A stretch of DNA of 64,000 nucleotides from Enoplosus armatus (lineage: Eukaryota > Chordata > Actinopteri > Centrarchiformes > Enoplosidae): positions 6,047,501 through 6,111,500 of the forward strand of contig NC_092201.1 of NCBI RefSeq assembly GCF_043641665.1. The letters run 5' to 3'. Below the pieces are notes generated by a model. The model saw only the letters and a list, made by a program, of their open reading frames with translations, searched no databases and was not told where the DNA came from. The number at the start of each line of letters is the position of its first letter. Position 1 is the stretch's first letter. Positions 34,185 through 47,493 of this stretch are shown in pieces. Made by a program: the position numbers and the translations under genes.

Positions 34185-37100
34185 TTAGTTGGAGGAGACA
34201 GAGTCCTGAGCGGTGTCCTGAGGAGGGTTTGCTGCTGGTGGGCTGCTGCTGAACATCAGCTTCCTGATGATATCTGCGTAGAAAGGTCCATAGATAGTCT
34301 TGTTGTAGTTGACCAGGGAGATGAACTTTGCTCCCATCAATGCTAGTTCAGGTTTGATGACAGTCAGGCCGGCTGGTACCTGTTCAAGTTTGGCCTGGGG
34401 TTTGGGATCAACAATGAGCGCCATGAAATACTGCTGCACACGATCCTCTGCACAGAAATTAAGAGAATAAGAGAAAGGGAAATGACAGGTTAGAAAATGC
34501 CAAACAAACCTCCATGTTTGAGTGAAAAAGAATTGTGGGTACTCTGCTCTTAACACTTACAATGTCACTCACAACAATGGATATTACTCTTCCAATTAAA
34601 TTATGTGAAAACATCTTCACAGTCGAGCACAAGTCTCAAATAAGCAGAGTCACTCTTGCCCACTCAGTCTTACCAACAAGAGTGCGGATGGGATTGTCCT
34701 TCTGAGTGATGCTGCAGATCTGGCCTCTAAGGGTGGCCTGCAGCGCTGGGGTCAGTGCAGGGTAGCTCCTCTCTGTTAAAGACTTGTTAAGCTCACAGCA
34801 GATCTGAGCACTGACGCCCTCTAGTGCCTCTTCTTGGTTAAAGTCCCTGCAGATAGAATGAGAGGAGATTTTTATTTCAAATGAAGTTGGTAGTAAATAA
34901 CTTGTGTTAATCAGTTGTATGTTTGAATACAGATTGTGGATTTAGGATGGATGGATAAAAAAAGTGAACTGACGGGCTGTGCATCCCATCCAGCAGCACA
35001 CTGGTCATCCTCTTCAGACGGTCAGACAGGGAGGGCAGACCCTGGATAGGCCCTCCAATGGTGCTGTAGACAATGAGCAGCACCTCGTTCACCGCCTGAC
35101 ACTGCAGGAGCTGCCACTGAATCTCTCGCAGACGTGTCTCATCAGTCATCCAGGTCTAAAGGAGAACCCAAAGAGACTTAAAAGACCAGTTTGTTGTTTT
35201 GGGAAATACGCTTATTTCTTTTCTTGCTGAGAGTTAGATAAGAAGATGGATACCAGGTGATTAGCTTAGCTTAGCTTAGCATAAAGACTGGAAACCAAAT
35301 CCACCTACCAGCACCTCTACAGCTCACTATTGGGTGCCTGAGTGAAAACTAATAATATAAAAAATATATTTTGATATATTTATATATATGATATATTTAT
35401 ATATATATATTTCACAAATTATGACTACAAATATACAAACGGTAATAAAATCTCTCTCACTCTCTTTCCATGTTACATACACAAATTCAAAACACACTCA
35501 CCTCAGGCAGTGGGCTCTTATCGTAGTCCCACGTGAGGATCCTGAGGAAGGCAGCGTTGAGAACCTGAAAGGGCCCAGGCATCGCTCGCTGTCCTTTCCC
35601 CTGACCTTTAGTCTGTTCTGTGGGGATAGTGGCCGACAGCAGCTCCTCCAGTGCTGACTTGATCCACGAGGTGGTGTGGTCCAAAGCACCTGAGGAAGTT
35701 TAACACAGTTACACTGATAGAGGAGTTTGTTCTTCGTACTCTTTTTGACAATAAACAGAATAGCCAAGGTTATTTATTTATTCCATTGACTAAATATCTG
35801 ATTTATCTCAAGTATATTTCCTATGATATGGCAGATTACATATTCTGTAACTACCTGACAACAGAAATGTTGAAACACACAAAAGCTATAGAGAAAACTG
35901 TGTTCTTGTTCACTCACTGGGTGTTTTGTCCAGGACGCTCTGAAACTTTGCCCTCTCATATTCAACACTCTGCCTCTGCAGCACAGGCCTCAGATTATCA
36001 ATTGTAAAGTTGACCATGTCCGCCTTCATCAGGTCGAGCACACGGAAGATCTCCCTGGTGTGTAAAAAAGAAGAGCCACTGTGACACAAAGTTCATGTAT
36101 TCTCATAGACAGACAATACAATCTGTTTTCTCAGCATTGAAATGTTTCTAAATGCTTTAAGCCTTACCTGAACTGTGTCACTATGTTATCTGCGCCTTCA
36201 CGGAGCTTCTTGATTTCCTCATCCCTAACTGGAGCACACATCTTGCCCATGGTGGTGATAATGTAAGAGGCAAGCCCCTGGATGTCTACAGCATCGTTGT
36301 CAGCCTGCTGACGAATCAGGTCCATGTCCAGCACCTCCATGATCTGGGTCCTCATCCGATTGGCACCCGGATTAAGGAATGACAGTAAGATCTGTCCAAA
36401 GAGGAAAATGATTGTCATTTGTCGTTAATCAGTGATGTTGCTTAATTTGTTACTGGTTTTCAACATATACCTCTCACAAAGGAGTAGATGGAGGACTCAT
36501 ATGGATCATGAAAAAAAAAAAGTGCTGCAAATAAACGTCAGGAAAATGTCAGTCAGAGCTGTAACCATCAGATTGTGTGTGCTGACCTCTCTGATCTCCT
36601 CCAATAATCTGATGGCTTGCCCATACTCAGGCGGGTCGTCATTCAGCTCGGACTCCAGGATGTCCCAGAAGGCCTTGTGGACATTATCTCTAACTACCTT
36701 CCATAAACTAAAAAAAAATGGAAATGGAGGATTTAGTTTAGCTGAGTACATTATCTGTCAGGAAAAATGGCCATATATGAAAAGGGCTTTGACTTGTGGC
36801 TTTGCTCTCCCACCTCTCCAACTTTTTCACTCTTTCCACAACAAGAACAACAAGACTCTCATTTGTGTTCTCTTCCAGGAGGTGTACACATAATTTTGTT
36901 AATACTGTGAAACTCCACATTTCAGGGAAAATCTCTGTCAACAGAGACCCAAGATTATTTTTCATAGTATACCTGTCCTGAGGTAGGCTGTCTGGCTCCA
37001 GATGGAAGTTGCGGTTCACAACGATCTCATGGGCAAAGCTGAGATTGGACAGGTCTCTGGCAGATTCCATGACTTCATCCAGGGTTAAGGTTTTGGGTGG

Positions 37101-37584
37101 GCTTGCTGTGGGAACCAAATATTGAACAAGTTTTGTAAATAGACAAATCAGAGCTTAAACAAAAAAAGTGGGAGCATAAAATCAACTGTTGAAGTTGCAT
37201 GACGACTGTGGTGAGGGTGGTTATTCCTGGAATGTGATAAAAGATAAAGTACAAGTTTTGATACCTAACTAAAACACGGAACAAAATAGATATCATTTTT
37301 CAGTGAAGTCTGAGACTGTGCAGAAGCCAAACCAGGCCTTTCCTGAGAAAAGAAAACAATCATGGACACAGAAATGAAAACAGTAAGTCAGAGGTTGTCC
37401 GGTGAGTAAACTCACAGGAGGGTGTGCAATGCTTGCTGGAGCAGTCGCTTGTGAAGCTTTCACGGGAACAGTCCAGGTCGCTGGTCGACGTCATGCTGTC
37501 ACAGCGCTCTGACGACGACTCCACATCGCTGCCTTGGTCTTCACCACTGGATGTGGAGGTAGGTCGCTCATCATTTAAAGGCAT
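34185..37584 (-). CDS. tcp11l2: T-complex protein 11-like 2, 9 coding exons, complete
   Basis: Member of the TCP11 (T-complex 11) family; molecular function is poorly known, and TCP11L2 has been linked to muscle-cell migration and differentiation in mammals. Exons: 37416-37584, 36973-37105, 36587-36707, 36168-36391, 35918-36054, 35502-35689, 34974-35155, 34674-34846, 34185-34447. They join in one frame of 530 codons (529 residues; human 519). The start [17 protein letters not shown] parallels the mammalian N-terminus, including the Ser-rich acidic leader. Diagnostic segments are [55 protein letters not shown], and [14 protein letters not shown] near the C-terminus. The TCP11 domain covers about 60-500. 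The [15 protein letters not shown] and [11 protein letters not shown] segments fit TCP11L2 better than TCP11L1. The neighbour apaf1 lies downstream on the same strand. No membrane segment is seen. Confidence 0.95.
35178..35345. repeat. Teleost interspersed repeat (AGCTTAGCTTAGCATAAAGACTGG family)
   Basis: Inside a tcp11l2 intron, TTTTGGGAAATACGCTTATT, GAGAGTTAGAT, the TTAGCTTAGC tandem and CATAAAGACTGGAAAC, followed by CCACCTACCAGCACCTCTA, reproduce in order a high-copy fish repeat known to me from many teleost genomes. Family name in Repbase was not checked. Confidence 0.75.
35346..35415. repeat. AT-rich low-complexity stretch in tcp11l2 intron
   Basis: Irregular TATATTT/ATATAT sequence directly after the interspersed repeat, about 90 bp from the downstream exon acceptor side. 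Confidence 0.7.
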
Positions 37585-39770
37585 CTTGGGTTACAGCTGC
37601 ACATGAGAAGTTGGTTCTAACCGTTAGCTTGTTGACCATAACTTTAGCAGAAGCAGGGTACAGAAGTTAGGAAGTATTGACAGACTAAGACATTGTTGGT
37701 TTTGGTCTTTTCAAGGAACTATCAGCTGCCATATCCTTTAAAGGGAATTTCTAAGTAAGTAAACCAATCTTAGTGTTACCTGTGCTTGTCTTAGAGGGAG
37801 AAAAAGTCGGTGAGTGAGAGAACATTCAATTTTCACCTCAGCAATAGTTGCTGTTGCCAAGGCAGCTAACAGAGTGTAACAAAAACACCAGTCACACTCA
37901 ATAAAACATTTGGCAAGCCAGTCTCCATGGAAACAGAGATAGTTTCCTTATTGCACAGCTCAACACCACAATCTTAAACTCCCTGATGGTGCATGAAGTA
38001 ATTAATTGGAAAATACTTGAATCAGTGTGTGTTTACTGCCACAGGGGTTGACAACAATATCCAAAGTCAGGACACAAACAGAAACCATTTCCACAACGAG
38101 GTTTAAACAAAAGCTTGTATTCCTTGAGGATAAAAAGGGACAATGTGTTCAGGCCTATCTGAGATCAATTGTGTCTCCAGGGCAACACGGGACAACAAAG
38201 GGCTTCTCAACTGTCAAAACAATCCTGTTACACCTGTCCCTGTGGTGTCTGTCTACCACACAAATATAAATACAAGACAGAAATTTACATAAAGTATGAG
38301 ATAAAGTCAAAGTTGGAAGTTGTGTACCTGCTCTTATAATTACAAACACATAAAATCAAAATTTATAAATCATCACCCTTGGCCAAATAAAAACACCAAA
38401 ATGTATCTTGATTACAGTAACACCTTTAATTAAGTAGGCTTCTGCCTTTCTAATATTATCTAAGACATACAGTGCTAGCAGGGTGACCCTTGGGTGTTCC
38501 TGTCCCCATTCTCAGTTATCTGCTGCCAAAAATGAATGCACACTCCCTGGCTGCTCTTTTGGTTTAAAGATAGCTCAAGGGGTGAGGATGGGTGTGGGGA
38601 GTGTGTGACTTCCACGTACCCCTGCTGTGTCCGCAGCTCATTCATTGCATCATCTGCTAGACTTGACAGCTAGGTCACAGCAACGCAGCAGGCCAATTTC
38701 CAGAGATTATCTTGAGTGATGGGAGCAGTGCAGTCCAGAAAACTGATTACGGATTAGGTCTACTCTATCATCTGCTGCTTCATTATTAGAAATCCTCTTT
38801 AAGCAGTCTGAATGTTTGGTAAAATAAAAATGCATTACACTGTTGTGACAGACCCATAATACAAAAACAGATCCTAAACATTTGACATTTAGCATGATAT
38901 TGACTGATTTGAAATATACTGTTTATTGTAGACTGAGCACTGGAATGCAATGTGCTGATAACAATATATCTGCATAAATACCCTTATAACTTGCCCAGCT
39001 GTTTTGGATGAACGTCATATGAGCAAAAACGTGAGAAAATGTAGGGGATGTCGTTTCTATATGTATAGGTGCTGTGATATACGCTACATGGTGTTACAGT
39101 AAACTCCTGCAGAAACAAAGACAGCCTTCTGGGATCCAGATCTGACTGCAGTGTAATGTAAACAAAGCAGTGGATCAGGGAGGCAGGGCTAACTACACGG
39201 GGACTCTCGTTATTGGCTGCAGCTCCCTGTCTCTCACCCCTACATGGAAGATCTTTGGTTACATAGCGATGCACATGGAAGAAAAAAATTATCCACACAC
39301 GCATAAGAAGAGGGTACACGTGATCTGAGCAGCAGACCAAAACAAGAACTCCATGCACATTTAAAATAGTACATTTTATGTCTCTGTCCACGTCAGACCC
39401 CCCAACAAAACGTGCAGTAAGACTAAATGCAGTACACCCTGACTGCTTAAGACATTTGTTGTGCCTAATTGTCAAACTCATACCTGCTGTTTACATTATA
39501 ACAGCGTTTTAGTCTTTGTTGCTCGACCCACGCTCTGGCAATAACAATTGAATAGAAATCAAGAAATGGGTTAATGCTACATAGCAGCTAGCTAAACTTC
39601 GACATTAGCGTTGACGTGACATGCTAGTTGAAACCTTCGACGACTGTACCCAAGTTTCCGCTCCACAACAAAGCCAAACTCAAATCAACGTAAAAGTTAG
39701 CAACAGAACCAGCCGAGTGATTCACAGTTTCACATAGAGTAACATATGCCAAATAAAAGCGTCTCTTACC

Positions 39771-39960
39771 TCATTCAAGTCTCCGGAAAGGGGAGACTGA
39801 CACCAAAAATAGCTCAGCTCTGTAAAGAAGGTTCGTCGTTGTCCTGTACTGTTCGTCTCTCTGTTTAAAGGTCCTTCTTTACCCCAGCTGGCTCTCAAGA
39901 AAAACAGGCGAAACCATTTCGTACATAGGGGTGTTGAACGGCCAAGCAAAGGTGAACACA
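39771..39960 (-). promoter_or_regulatory. tcp11l2: Probable tcp11l2 5' leader exon and promoter
   Basis: On the minus strand TTGAATGAG|GTAAGAG at 39,770 is a strong donor, and the coding exon starts just 12 nt before its ATG after the acceptor TTCTCATGTGCAG at 37,597. A noncoding first exon ending at 39,770 with a 2.2-kb intron is therefore likely. The upstream end of the exon is not defined by sequence alone; no TATA box was seen. Confidence 0.45.
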
Positions 39961-42063
39961 AGCGTTTTGATAACAATATATGTTTAACTGGTATACATAA
40001 AACAAAATGCGCACATTTAGTTCGGGAAAGGCAATGTAATGCAATATTCGGCACTGTATCAACCTCGGTTGAAATGGTACGCTCCGCTCTGCTTCACGAG
40101 GTACGTATTTGTTTACTGATGTGACCTTAGTGTGTTCACAGCAGTGTGTGTGTGTCTGAACCATATTAAGGGTATTATGAGGACAAGACGCAGTTCACAA
40201 TCACAAGAAAATGCCCCCCTGAAACATCTTAACTTGTTGCATGGATAAAATATAAACACTTCCTGGTGAAAAATACAGGTTTTCAAATGTTGACATATGA
40301 AATTATAGATATAAATCTCAAAATACTTTTGCATAACAAATTATCAATAACATTCAATATTTACAAGATAGAATCACAGAAATTAAAAATATTACTAAAA
40401 AAATAACTAAAGACTTGATTACCATGTGCATAAAATGCAGTTAAAGGGCAGACTAGCTTTTAGATATTAGAGATCAATGCTGTAAACATTGTATTGGGGT
40501 GGCAGCAGCCATGTGAAAATAATGGTACCTCAAATAACCTTGTGACAGATCACAGTGGCCAATTGTCTTCTACTGTGCCCCTTACAAAATGCAATATTGT
40601 CTTATAATAACTTTAATAAGGATACTACAAAATCCACTGTTCTTGATTTATCATTCGTTATGAAATTTATCATACAATCATTTTTCTGGACTGATTTTGA
40701 ATTAAATCGTTTTGTTTAGACACCACACACAGACAAACATGAACAAATGATTACAGGATCTGTAAACTATTACAATAATAAGAATACATTCTTCTGTATT
40801 GTTATGGCCTTCTGTCCTATATTTTGATGCATTTGCATACAGAGAAAAACAGACAGACGAAATACCATTCAACACAAAGGACTTTTCGTTCCTTTCTAGA
40901 AACAGGCTGAAGAGGAAATAAAGTAGTTGGTTATTATGTGTCTATGTTTGTTGTATTGTATTGTTGTTTATTCATTCAAAGTGGTATATGCTATGCCAGA
41001 TCTCTCATGCATGTAGAAAATCCTGTCATTAACTAGGTCATGAAATGTCACTGCCATATGCACATTGTCATTGATGTCAAATAAGTTCCCTAAACATTCC
41101 AGACACATGAGTTGAATTATTTGTACATGGTACAGGTTCCTCGTAACACCAAACTATGCCTTCTAAATGTTTGTCCTGACAGCTTGGTGACCTGAAGAAT
41201 TGAAAGATATTTAATTCGATTTTGCCTGTTAGGAGCATAAACATGTATAGCCCTATATAAAAGAAGAATGCTGTGGAATTTTCCAGTGGCTGAAAGGGAT
41301 GACTACTTGTCTTACTTTAGAAAAGTAAATAAGCTATTTTACAAAAAATAAGTTTGATACATTTTGGAAAATCTGGCACATTTCTACTTTGTACATTCTG
41401 CTTTCCTCCTACATTTCTTGTTGTATCTTATGTCAATTTATCATTAGCATTTTAATAATTATATATTTTTTATTTTCTTTTCCTTTTCCTTGTTTATTTC
41501 AAGGACCAGGGAATAATATCATTAGAATATTTCAATTGTCTGTAAGCATGCATAAAGATGGAATGCCTCTAGAGGAATCAAAAGTGTCTTCTGAGGATTT
41601 GATCAAATTTTAAAATAGCGTCCAAGAAAGTTGTACGTATATCAGGGATGTGACTGTTGTAAAATTAAAAAATGTGAGTCTTGGCAGGGAGAAAGTCGTT
41701 ATATTCATTTTACAACTGGGCTGAAAATGAAAATCATGAGCAAACATCCTGATGGTTTATGTGTGGCAGATGGAGTTAGTGCAGAATAACGTCCTGCAGG
41801 GCAGACAAAAAATAAATAAAGAAAACCCAAATATCGTTCTTTGGTGTGTGTTTTTACATTTAATACACTGTTTTCTTTTAAAACATATGACCAACATGTC
41901 GAAAAATCAATTTTAAGCACTAATATAACTGATTTTATGTAAGATAAAATTAGAAACGACTTGCAGTACGTCGTATTGCCTTTAGAGGGCAGCAGCCTGC
42001 CGCCTGTCGGTTACGTTTAGAAAAAGAGAAGAAGAAGAAGACGTCACACACGGAGAGCTCGTG
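39961..42063. other. Intergenic region between divergent tcp11l2 and depdc4
   Basis: About 2.1 kb of AT-rich DNA. No exon was recognised on either strand. It must hold the depdc4 promoter at its right end and the upstream part of the tcp11l2 promoter at its left end. The distance is too great for a compact shared bidirectional promoter. Confidence 0.6.
42039..42048 (+). promoter_or_regulatory. CRE-like element before depdc4 start
   Basis: GACGTCA (with AGACGTCACA context) lies about 20 bp upstream of the depdc4 ATG. It matches the CREB/ATF half-site core plus CG. It may be promoter or early transcribed leader. Functional use is inference. Confidence 0.4.
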
Positions 42064-45000
42064 ATGGCGGTTGATTTGACTCCTCGGTTCAGAAGATTGA
42101 ACAGCCAAACAAGAAGTTTTCGTGAAAATGTACAGCACGGTAAGATCTGAGCAATAACGCCAAATGAGTTACAAGTTAGCCAATCTCCCCTTTATAAAAT
42201 ACAAACACAGATAAAGTAAACGGTAAATAAAGGCTAAGACGCTGGAGTCTACGTTAGCATTGACGGATCAATCGTGCTGTTGATTTTACGTTATTTGGTT
42301 AAAATGTTTCATTGACCAGAGTTGGAGGGACATTGACCCCCAGGGACCCTGCTTAAGGAGTCCGCATATGGTTTACAGAAGTGATGGAGCAAGTATTCTG
42401 AATCTTAAGGAAAAATTAAGTAAAACTCATTCATTAAAATAAATGGGTCGATGTGTAAGCAGCACTTTACTGTTGTAGTTGGTGGAGCTATTCTAACTAC
42501 ATTATGTAGCAGCGTGTTAGTAATAATAATAATAATAATTAGTAAGAATGCATCAATGTAAATGTAAATGAACAGAACATGTTTGTTAGTAAATTGTAGG
42601 TAAATGGGCTTATCCAACCAGTTTGACCTATATTAAGTCCATCATAACATTCAACCTGTTTTGACCCCTTGCCCTCTAACCCTGTGTCCCCTATTAGGTT
42701 TCTCGGGGCCCTTCGGTGCTACCCAGCTGTGGCACAACATCATCCAGGCCCTGCAAAACCAGGTGGAGGTACGCCGCTGTAGAAGGCACTTACGTGTTCA
42801 TGCTGAATGTTTCACGGGCTCAGACGCGGTGGACGCCGTCCTCAGTTATTTGATGCAGAACGTGGTGTTTTGCACAAGTGAAGTGTCTCGCCTCAAAGCT
42901 GCTCGACTCTGCCAGGCTCTGATGGAGGCCAAGGTGTTCGAACCGGTGGGTACGAAGCTGTTTCGCAGAGACAAGGAAGTGACCTTTGAGGACAGCAGCT
43001 GCAGCCTTTACCGTTTTCTGGAATATAAAGTGTTACCCAATTCTGCCATGAAGGAGTGCAATAGTGACACCGAAAACATGCAACCAGAAGAACAGGAGAT
43101 GAGGAGGAAGAAGAGCTCGAGGTTGGTTTTACTTAAAATCCCCTTTCTGGTATGTTAAAGTGGTGTTGAATCTTTTTCAGTATAGAAACCCGATTGCAAA
43201 ATAAAGTAACACTGCACTGAAATGAAACACTCGTATACACAGCAGACATGGGAGATGCATAAATGTATCTGATATGATATTTATATTAGCATATATGTAG
43301 CTCTACATCTTTGATTTTGGTTAATTTTCTTATATCTTTCATGGAGCACCAAAAGTCATACCCACATATCGCATTTTATATATCAAGGTTTTTATTTAGT
43401 AAAAAGTATTCTGATAACTTGATTTTTCATTGCACACTGCACAGCTTTATTACCCAGAATGTTTGATAATCACCAAAATGCTTCTTGTTTCTGGAGGCTG
43501 AAGGAACTAAGGACGATCTCTAATCCCCTTGCTGTTGGACCATCAGACAGGAGGGTTGAGAGGCTGCTGAGGACCATCAACCTGCGACCGACCTTATCTC
43601 CAGCCCTAAACACAACCCCCACTAGTTCTGCTTTTCTTTCCAAAGCTGGTAAGACGGAGCTAATCTGTCAGTATTTGTCAGTATGGTGGGTGCCCTATAC
43701 AAGGGAACAACAGTCCATGACGGTTTATGGTGGACAAATATTTTTCTGTCAAATATTTTTTCCTATTTCTTCCCTCCCCAGTGGTGGATGAGGTTTGGAA
43801 GCAGCAGACGCTGCTGCAGCTGCTGCAGATAGTAGAGCTGCCCATGCTGGACTGCATCCTGACCTCTCCTGCCAGGGTTCAGCTCCAGGTCTGCAGAGCT
43901 CCTCTGGCCACCCAGGACCTGGTTATCTCTAACACATGCCTGGATAGAGAGCTGGCCGACACCCTTAATCTGCCCCAGTCAGTGCTCTGATTAGTATTTT
44001 GAAGCTTTTTTGCACAGTGGACAGAAAACTAGATCCTGTTCCATCATGTATTGTTGTTGTTTTCCACCTCCTCTACAGTACAGTGTACAATGTTCTGTTT
44101 CTTCACGCTGTGTATACAGGTTGGATGGATGGCTGTCTGCAGCGGCAGACTGCTTGGAGCTCTTTCCCGACCAGCTGATCGTGGTTGCAGGGCAACAGCT
44201 CAGCCAACAAGGTGGGGATGCCTTTTCTGAAGGTCTCCAGGCCGAGCAGATGGCAAGCCAAAAGAGACTGCTCTTTGACACCATTGCCAAGTACTACAGT
44301 GGACAGGAAAAAGCTCCGCTTCTCTTAGGACGTCATCTGGACATACATGCTGCCATTCTGAATTTGCTGGGTGAGACTTTGACATTTGATCTCTCCATTA
44401 AGATCATTTTCCGCCTCCTGTCTTGACAACATCTTGTTTCTTTCCAGATGAAGGGAAGGTGCAGGATGCCATCACAGCATCTCAGTTGTGTTTTCGACTG
44501 CTGGAGACGAGCGTGAGGGATGAACTCAGGAGACTGCTGGCCTTTATGGCCACAGCGGCTCACACAGATGCTTGCCGTCTTCAGAAACAGGTGATTCGCT
44601 TCCTTCACCAAACCACACTGTCAGCTCTTGCTTTTTTGTGCACACTTGTAGTGTATCATACAAAGAAATACAATTTATTGACAATAATGGAAAGAAAATG
44701 TTGTGAGTCCAACAGACCAGAAGACTGTTGGGTGTTTATAGCCCATGTTGTACATTGTTCAGCTGCTTTTTTTATATTCAAGTGTAGCTTTATTTTGTAG
44801 TGTTACATCCAAGGTTGGTTTGAATCTATCGTTGACTTTCTGGTGTGTTTCCTTTCAGACTGACAACAGGGCCTTGGTCTGTCGCACTTTTCAGAGAGCA
44901 GTTGTCCAGAATCATGAACTGACTCGATCCCAAAGTGAAACCCTGGTGCTGTTTCTCATGGACAATTGCACTGAGCTCTTCAAGGTACACTTAGATTTAT

Positions 45001-45609
45001 TTTAGGTGTCACTAACTAATGCTATTTTAAAGACGGTGGGAACGTATCACATCAGCGAAACTTTAGACTGTAGACCTACAGACACCTGTTAGCGGTTAGT
45101 CAATTTCATTATTCACAAGTTTTTAAAAATTGCTTTTGCCTTTTCTTCCTGTAATGAATGCAGACTCCTACATCCCTAATTGAAGCCGTGAGGAGAACAC
45201 TGAGAACGATGCAGCAGGGAAAAGACCCTGACTCAATTGCCAGTAAGTCAAATACAACTACATCTAAATACAATTCGGTCCCAAATCTGTCTCCTCCAAG
45301 GCTGCTTTATAAAGGACCACATGGTAGCACACCAAACGTTAATCACTAGTCCCTGTGCATTAATGCTCCAGTCAGAAACTATTATCCTCTTCCCCACTGT
45401 GTGTTGCAGCATTCACCTTCTGCCAGCAGGTGGCGCCACATGAGTACGAGGACCAGCGAGAGGCTACCACCCTGGAGAGCCTCAAACAGCTTCTTCGTGA
45501 CATTTCCTCGAGCAAAACCATACCTGCCAAGGAGAGGAGGAGGCTGCTCAAAGAGTTTGAAAAACATCACCCCGTGGTCTTCATCCAGCATTTCTCCAGC
45601 ACCTTCTGA
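42064..45609 (+). CDS. depdc4: DEP domain-containing protein (DEPDC4/DEPDC7 family), 9 exons, complete
   Basis: Cytosolic protein with a DEP domain, a globular module often used for membrane or GPCR-linked recruitment; no enzyme activity is known. Exons: 42064-42139, 42698-43121, 43497-43648, 43782-43977, 44120-44370, 44448-44590, 44859-44984, 45164-45242, 45410-45609; total 549 codons, 548 residues. The DEP domain (about residues 31-137) reads PFGATQLWHNIIQALQNQVE, CFTGSDAVDAVLSYLMQN, KAARLCQALMEAKVFEPVG and FEDSSCSLYRFLEYK. The C-terminal part (LDGWLSAAADCLELFPDQL, ETLVLFLMDN, LLKEFEKHHPVVFIQHF) aligns over its full length with the long DEPDC7 architecture. Position next to scyl2, as in human 12q23.1, supports depdc4. 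Human DEPDC4 is shorter, so the fish gene keeps a fuller form. Alternative: depdc7. Confidence 0.88.
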
Positions 45610-47130
45610 AACATACAACTGAAGGGTATTGGTTTGACTTCCTAGGTTAATTTCACAAGGCCAGTTTGCAGTGGTACGGTGCTTACACTGATGAATGATA
45701 ATCATTTAATGCACATCATGAGTCTAATTAAACATGCTGTCTTTATCATTTTGGATACTTGAAAACTGACATGCATTCACACCTCTGATCCCACCTAATG
45801 TCTAGTTGTAGCGAGGGATTGACACCCTGGGTGACTGTCAGTGCAGATACCCCTATAGCTAATACAAATGGTGCTGCTACAGCAGGATGGCATGGCTGTA
45901 GCATCCCTAAATTCCTTTAAGTCACAAGAGGCCTACAAAAGTTGAAGTTTTATTTGTCGTCATGCTGTTAAGTCTAGTTTGTATATTTTTAGTACTTACT
46001 GTCCTGTAGCACTGGATGCATTATCTATCTGATAAACATTGCAATTTGATGGAGCATTTTGAGATCTGTGTGTTTAAGCCATAGGCTTAATTATAGTTAT
46101 GAATGGTTTTGCACTAGTTTATAAACAATGAAATATCAGCTCATCTATGATATCAGCAGGACAGTAACTTTTCAATTGTGCATTTGTGACTGATTTTGAG
46201 TTGTAAAGCTGAATAATGTTCAAAGAGGTTTTTTTGCTTTGGTGTGCTAGATTGTTCTGGCATTACTATATTATACATTATGTGTAAAGTATAAAAACTT
46301 AAGAGGGAGTACTTAAAAAAATCTAAATATCAGCCTGTTTAACCTACTGTTTTGAGGCGTCAATTAATGAACAGCATGTGGACTAATTGATGATACTGTA
46401 TTTGGACAAAGCTAATGTGTTATCCTTGAGAGCTATTTAAGTTAAGTTGATTGGTGCTTTGGAAATGGGACTGTGGTTTGCAGAAATAACGCTGTGCACT
46501 TTGATCAGGCATTGATATTTCTACATATCAAATGAAGAATAACAATATTATAGCAGCCATTTTGTTTTTATCAGTTTTACTGTAGCATTCTGTAGTGTGG
46601 TTGAGGAAGAACACTGTTAAATGCAACACTAATGTAGCTGAATGAGGTTTAACACAGTTTGTAACTTGTTTTTGTTAGAAGACAGATCTTCCTGTGAAGA
46701 TTTTAAAATGAAAGCTAATATGAAATGAAAGCAGAGAGGTTACAATAATGTGTTAGGCCAACCATAGCTCAGGTTAATATTTTAGGGGTTTTAAGCATGC
46801 TCTTCATGCCAGTATCCCGGTCAAATCCTGGTCTTTTTGATTTTAATAACATTTTAGGATTTTACTAGGTGGATATTGTGCCTTTTGATGCGTAATAAAT
46901 GATGACTTAATATTATTTTAGACTACTGATTTAATCTTTGGTTAAGCATGATGTCTCAGTTGGATTTTATTATTTTAATTCATGAAGCTGTGGTCATAAT
47001 AAAGTAATTTACAGTCAGCATCTTTTGTTCTTTACATACACTGAAATCATGTCTGAATGCACTTTATGATGCTGAAACATGCTTTATTTTCTGTTGGAAT
47101 AACGTATCTAATAAAAGTTTAATTGATTCT
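45610..47130 (+). other. depdc4: Probable depdc4 3' UTR with two polyadenylation signals
   Basis: AT-rich sequence after the depdc4 stop. AATAAA occurs at 46,998-47,003 and 47,110-47,115 (CTAATAAAAG), each followed by T/GT-rich sequence, so the 3' UTR may be about 1.4-1.5 kb. No reading frame or RNA gene was seen. Confidence 0.5.
47110..47115 (+). terminator. Candidate polyadenylation signal of depdc4
   Basis: Canonical AATAAA about 1.5 kb after the stop codon, with a GT-rich stretch (GGCTGTAATTGTTTCCTGTG) 25-45 nt downstream that could serve as the downstream element. Confidence 0.45.
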
Positions 47131-47210
47131 CACAATCAAGACTTGGCTGTAATTGTTTCCTGTGCATGCGCAACTAGTGGAGTCCTTCAGTGGCCAGCTT
47201 ACAAATTACA

Positions 47211-47224
47211 GTATATACATATAC

Positions 47225-47271
<47 letters not shown>
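47211..47271. repeat. (TA)n microsatellite between depdc4 and scyl2
   Basis: Imperfect ATACAT copies passing into about 25 perfect TA units. Confidence 0.95.
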
Positions 47272-47275
<4 letters not shown>

Positions 47276-47493
47276 CCATTGCACTGCAGCTGTGATTCCT
47301 ACCTGGGTCACTGAACGTTGTGAGCATCATAATTTGGTGCTCTATTTGGTCTTGGACTGAAAATGAATGAATGAGTGTTTGTGTAAACTGAATCAAGGGA
47401 TTTGATGCACAGTTTATTTGTACATAGACTGACTGCAAAATAGTTCGTTAAAAAACTCGGATGACGTTGATGCACCTGACTTCATTAACAAAC

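Noticed and set aside
38984..39481. 165-residue minus-strand reading frame
   Set aside because: No recognised domain and no splice-consistent context; lies in the presumed tcp11l2 leader intron.
41389..41613. Plus-strand frame with acceptor-like TTTATTTCAAG before GPGNNIIRIFQLS
   Set aside because: No partner exon and no recognised similarity; likely chance in AT-rich intergenic DNA.
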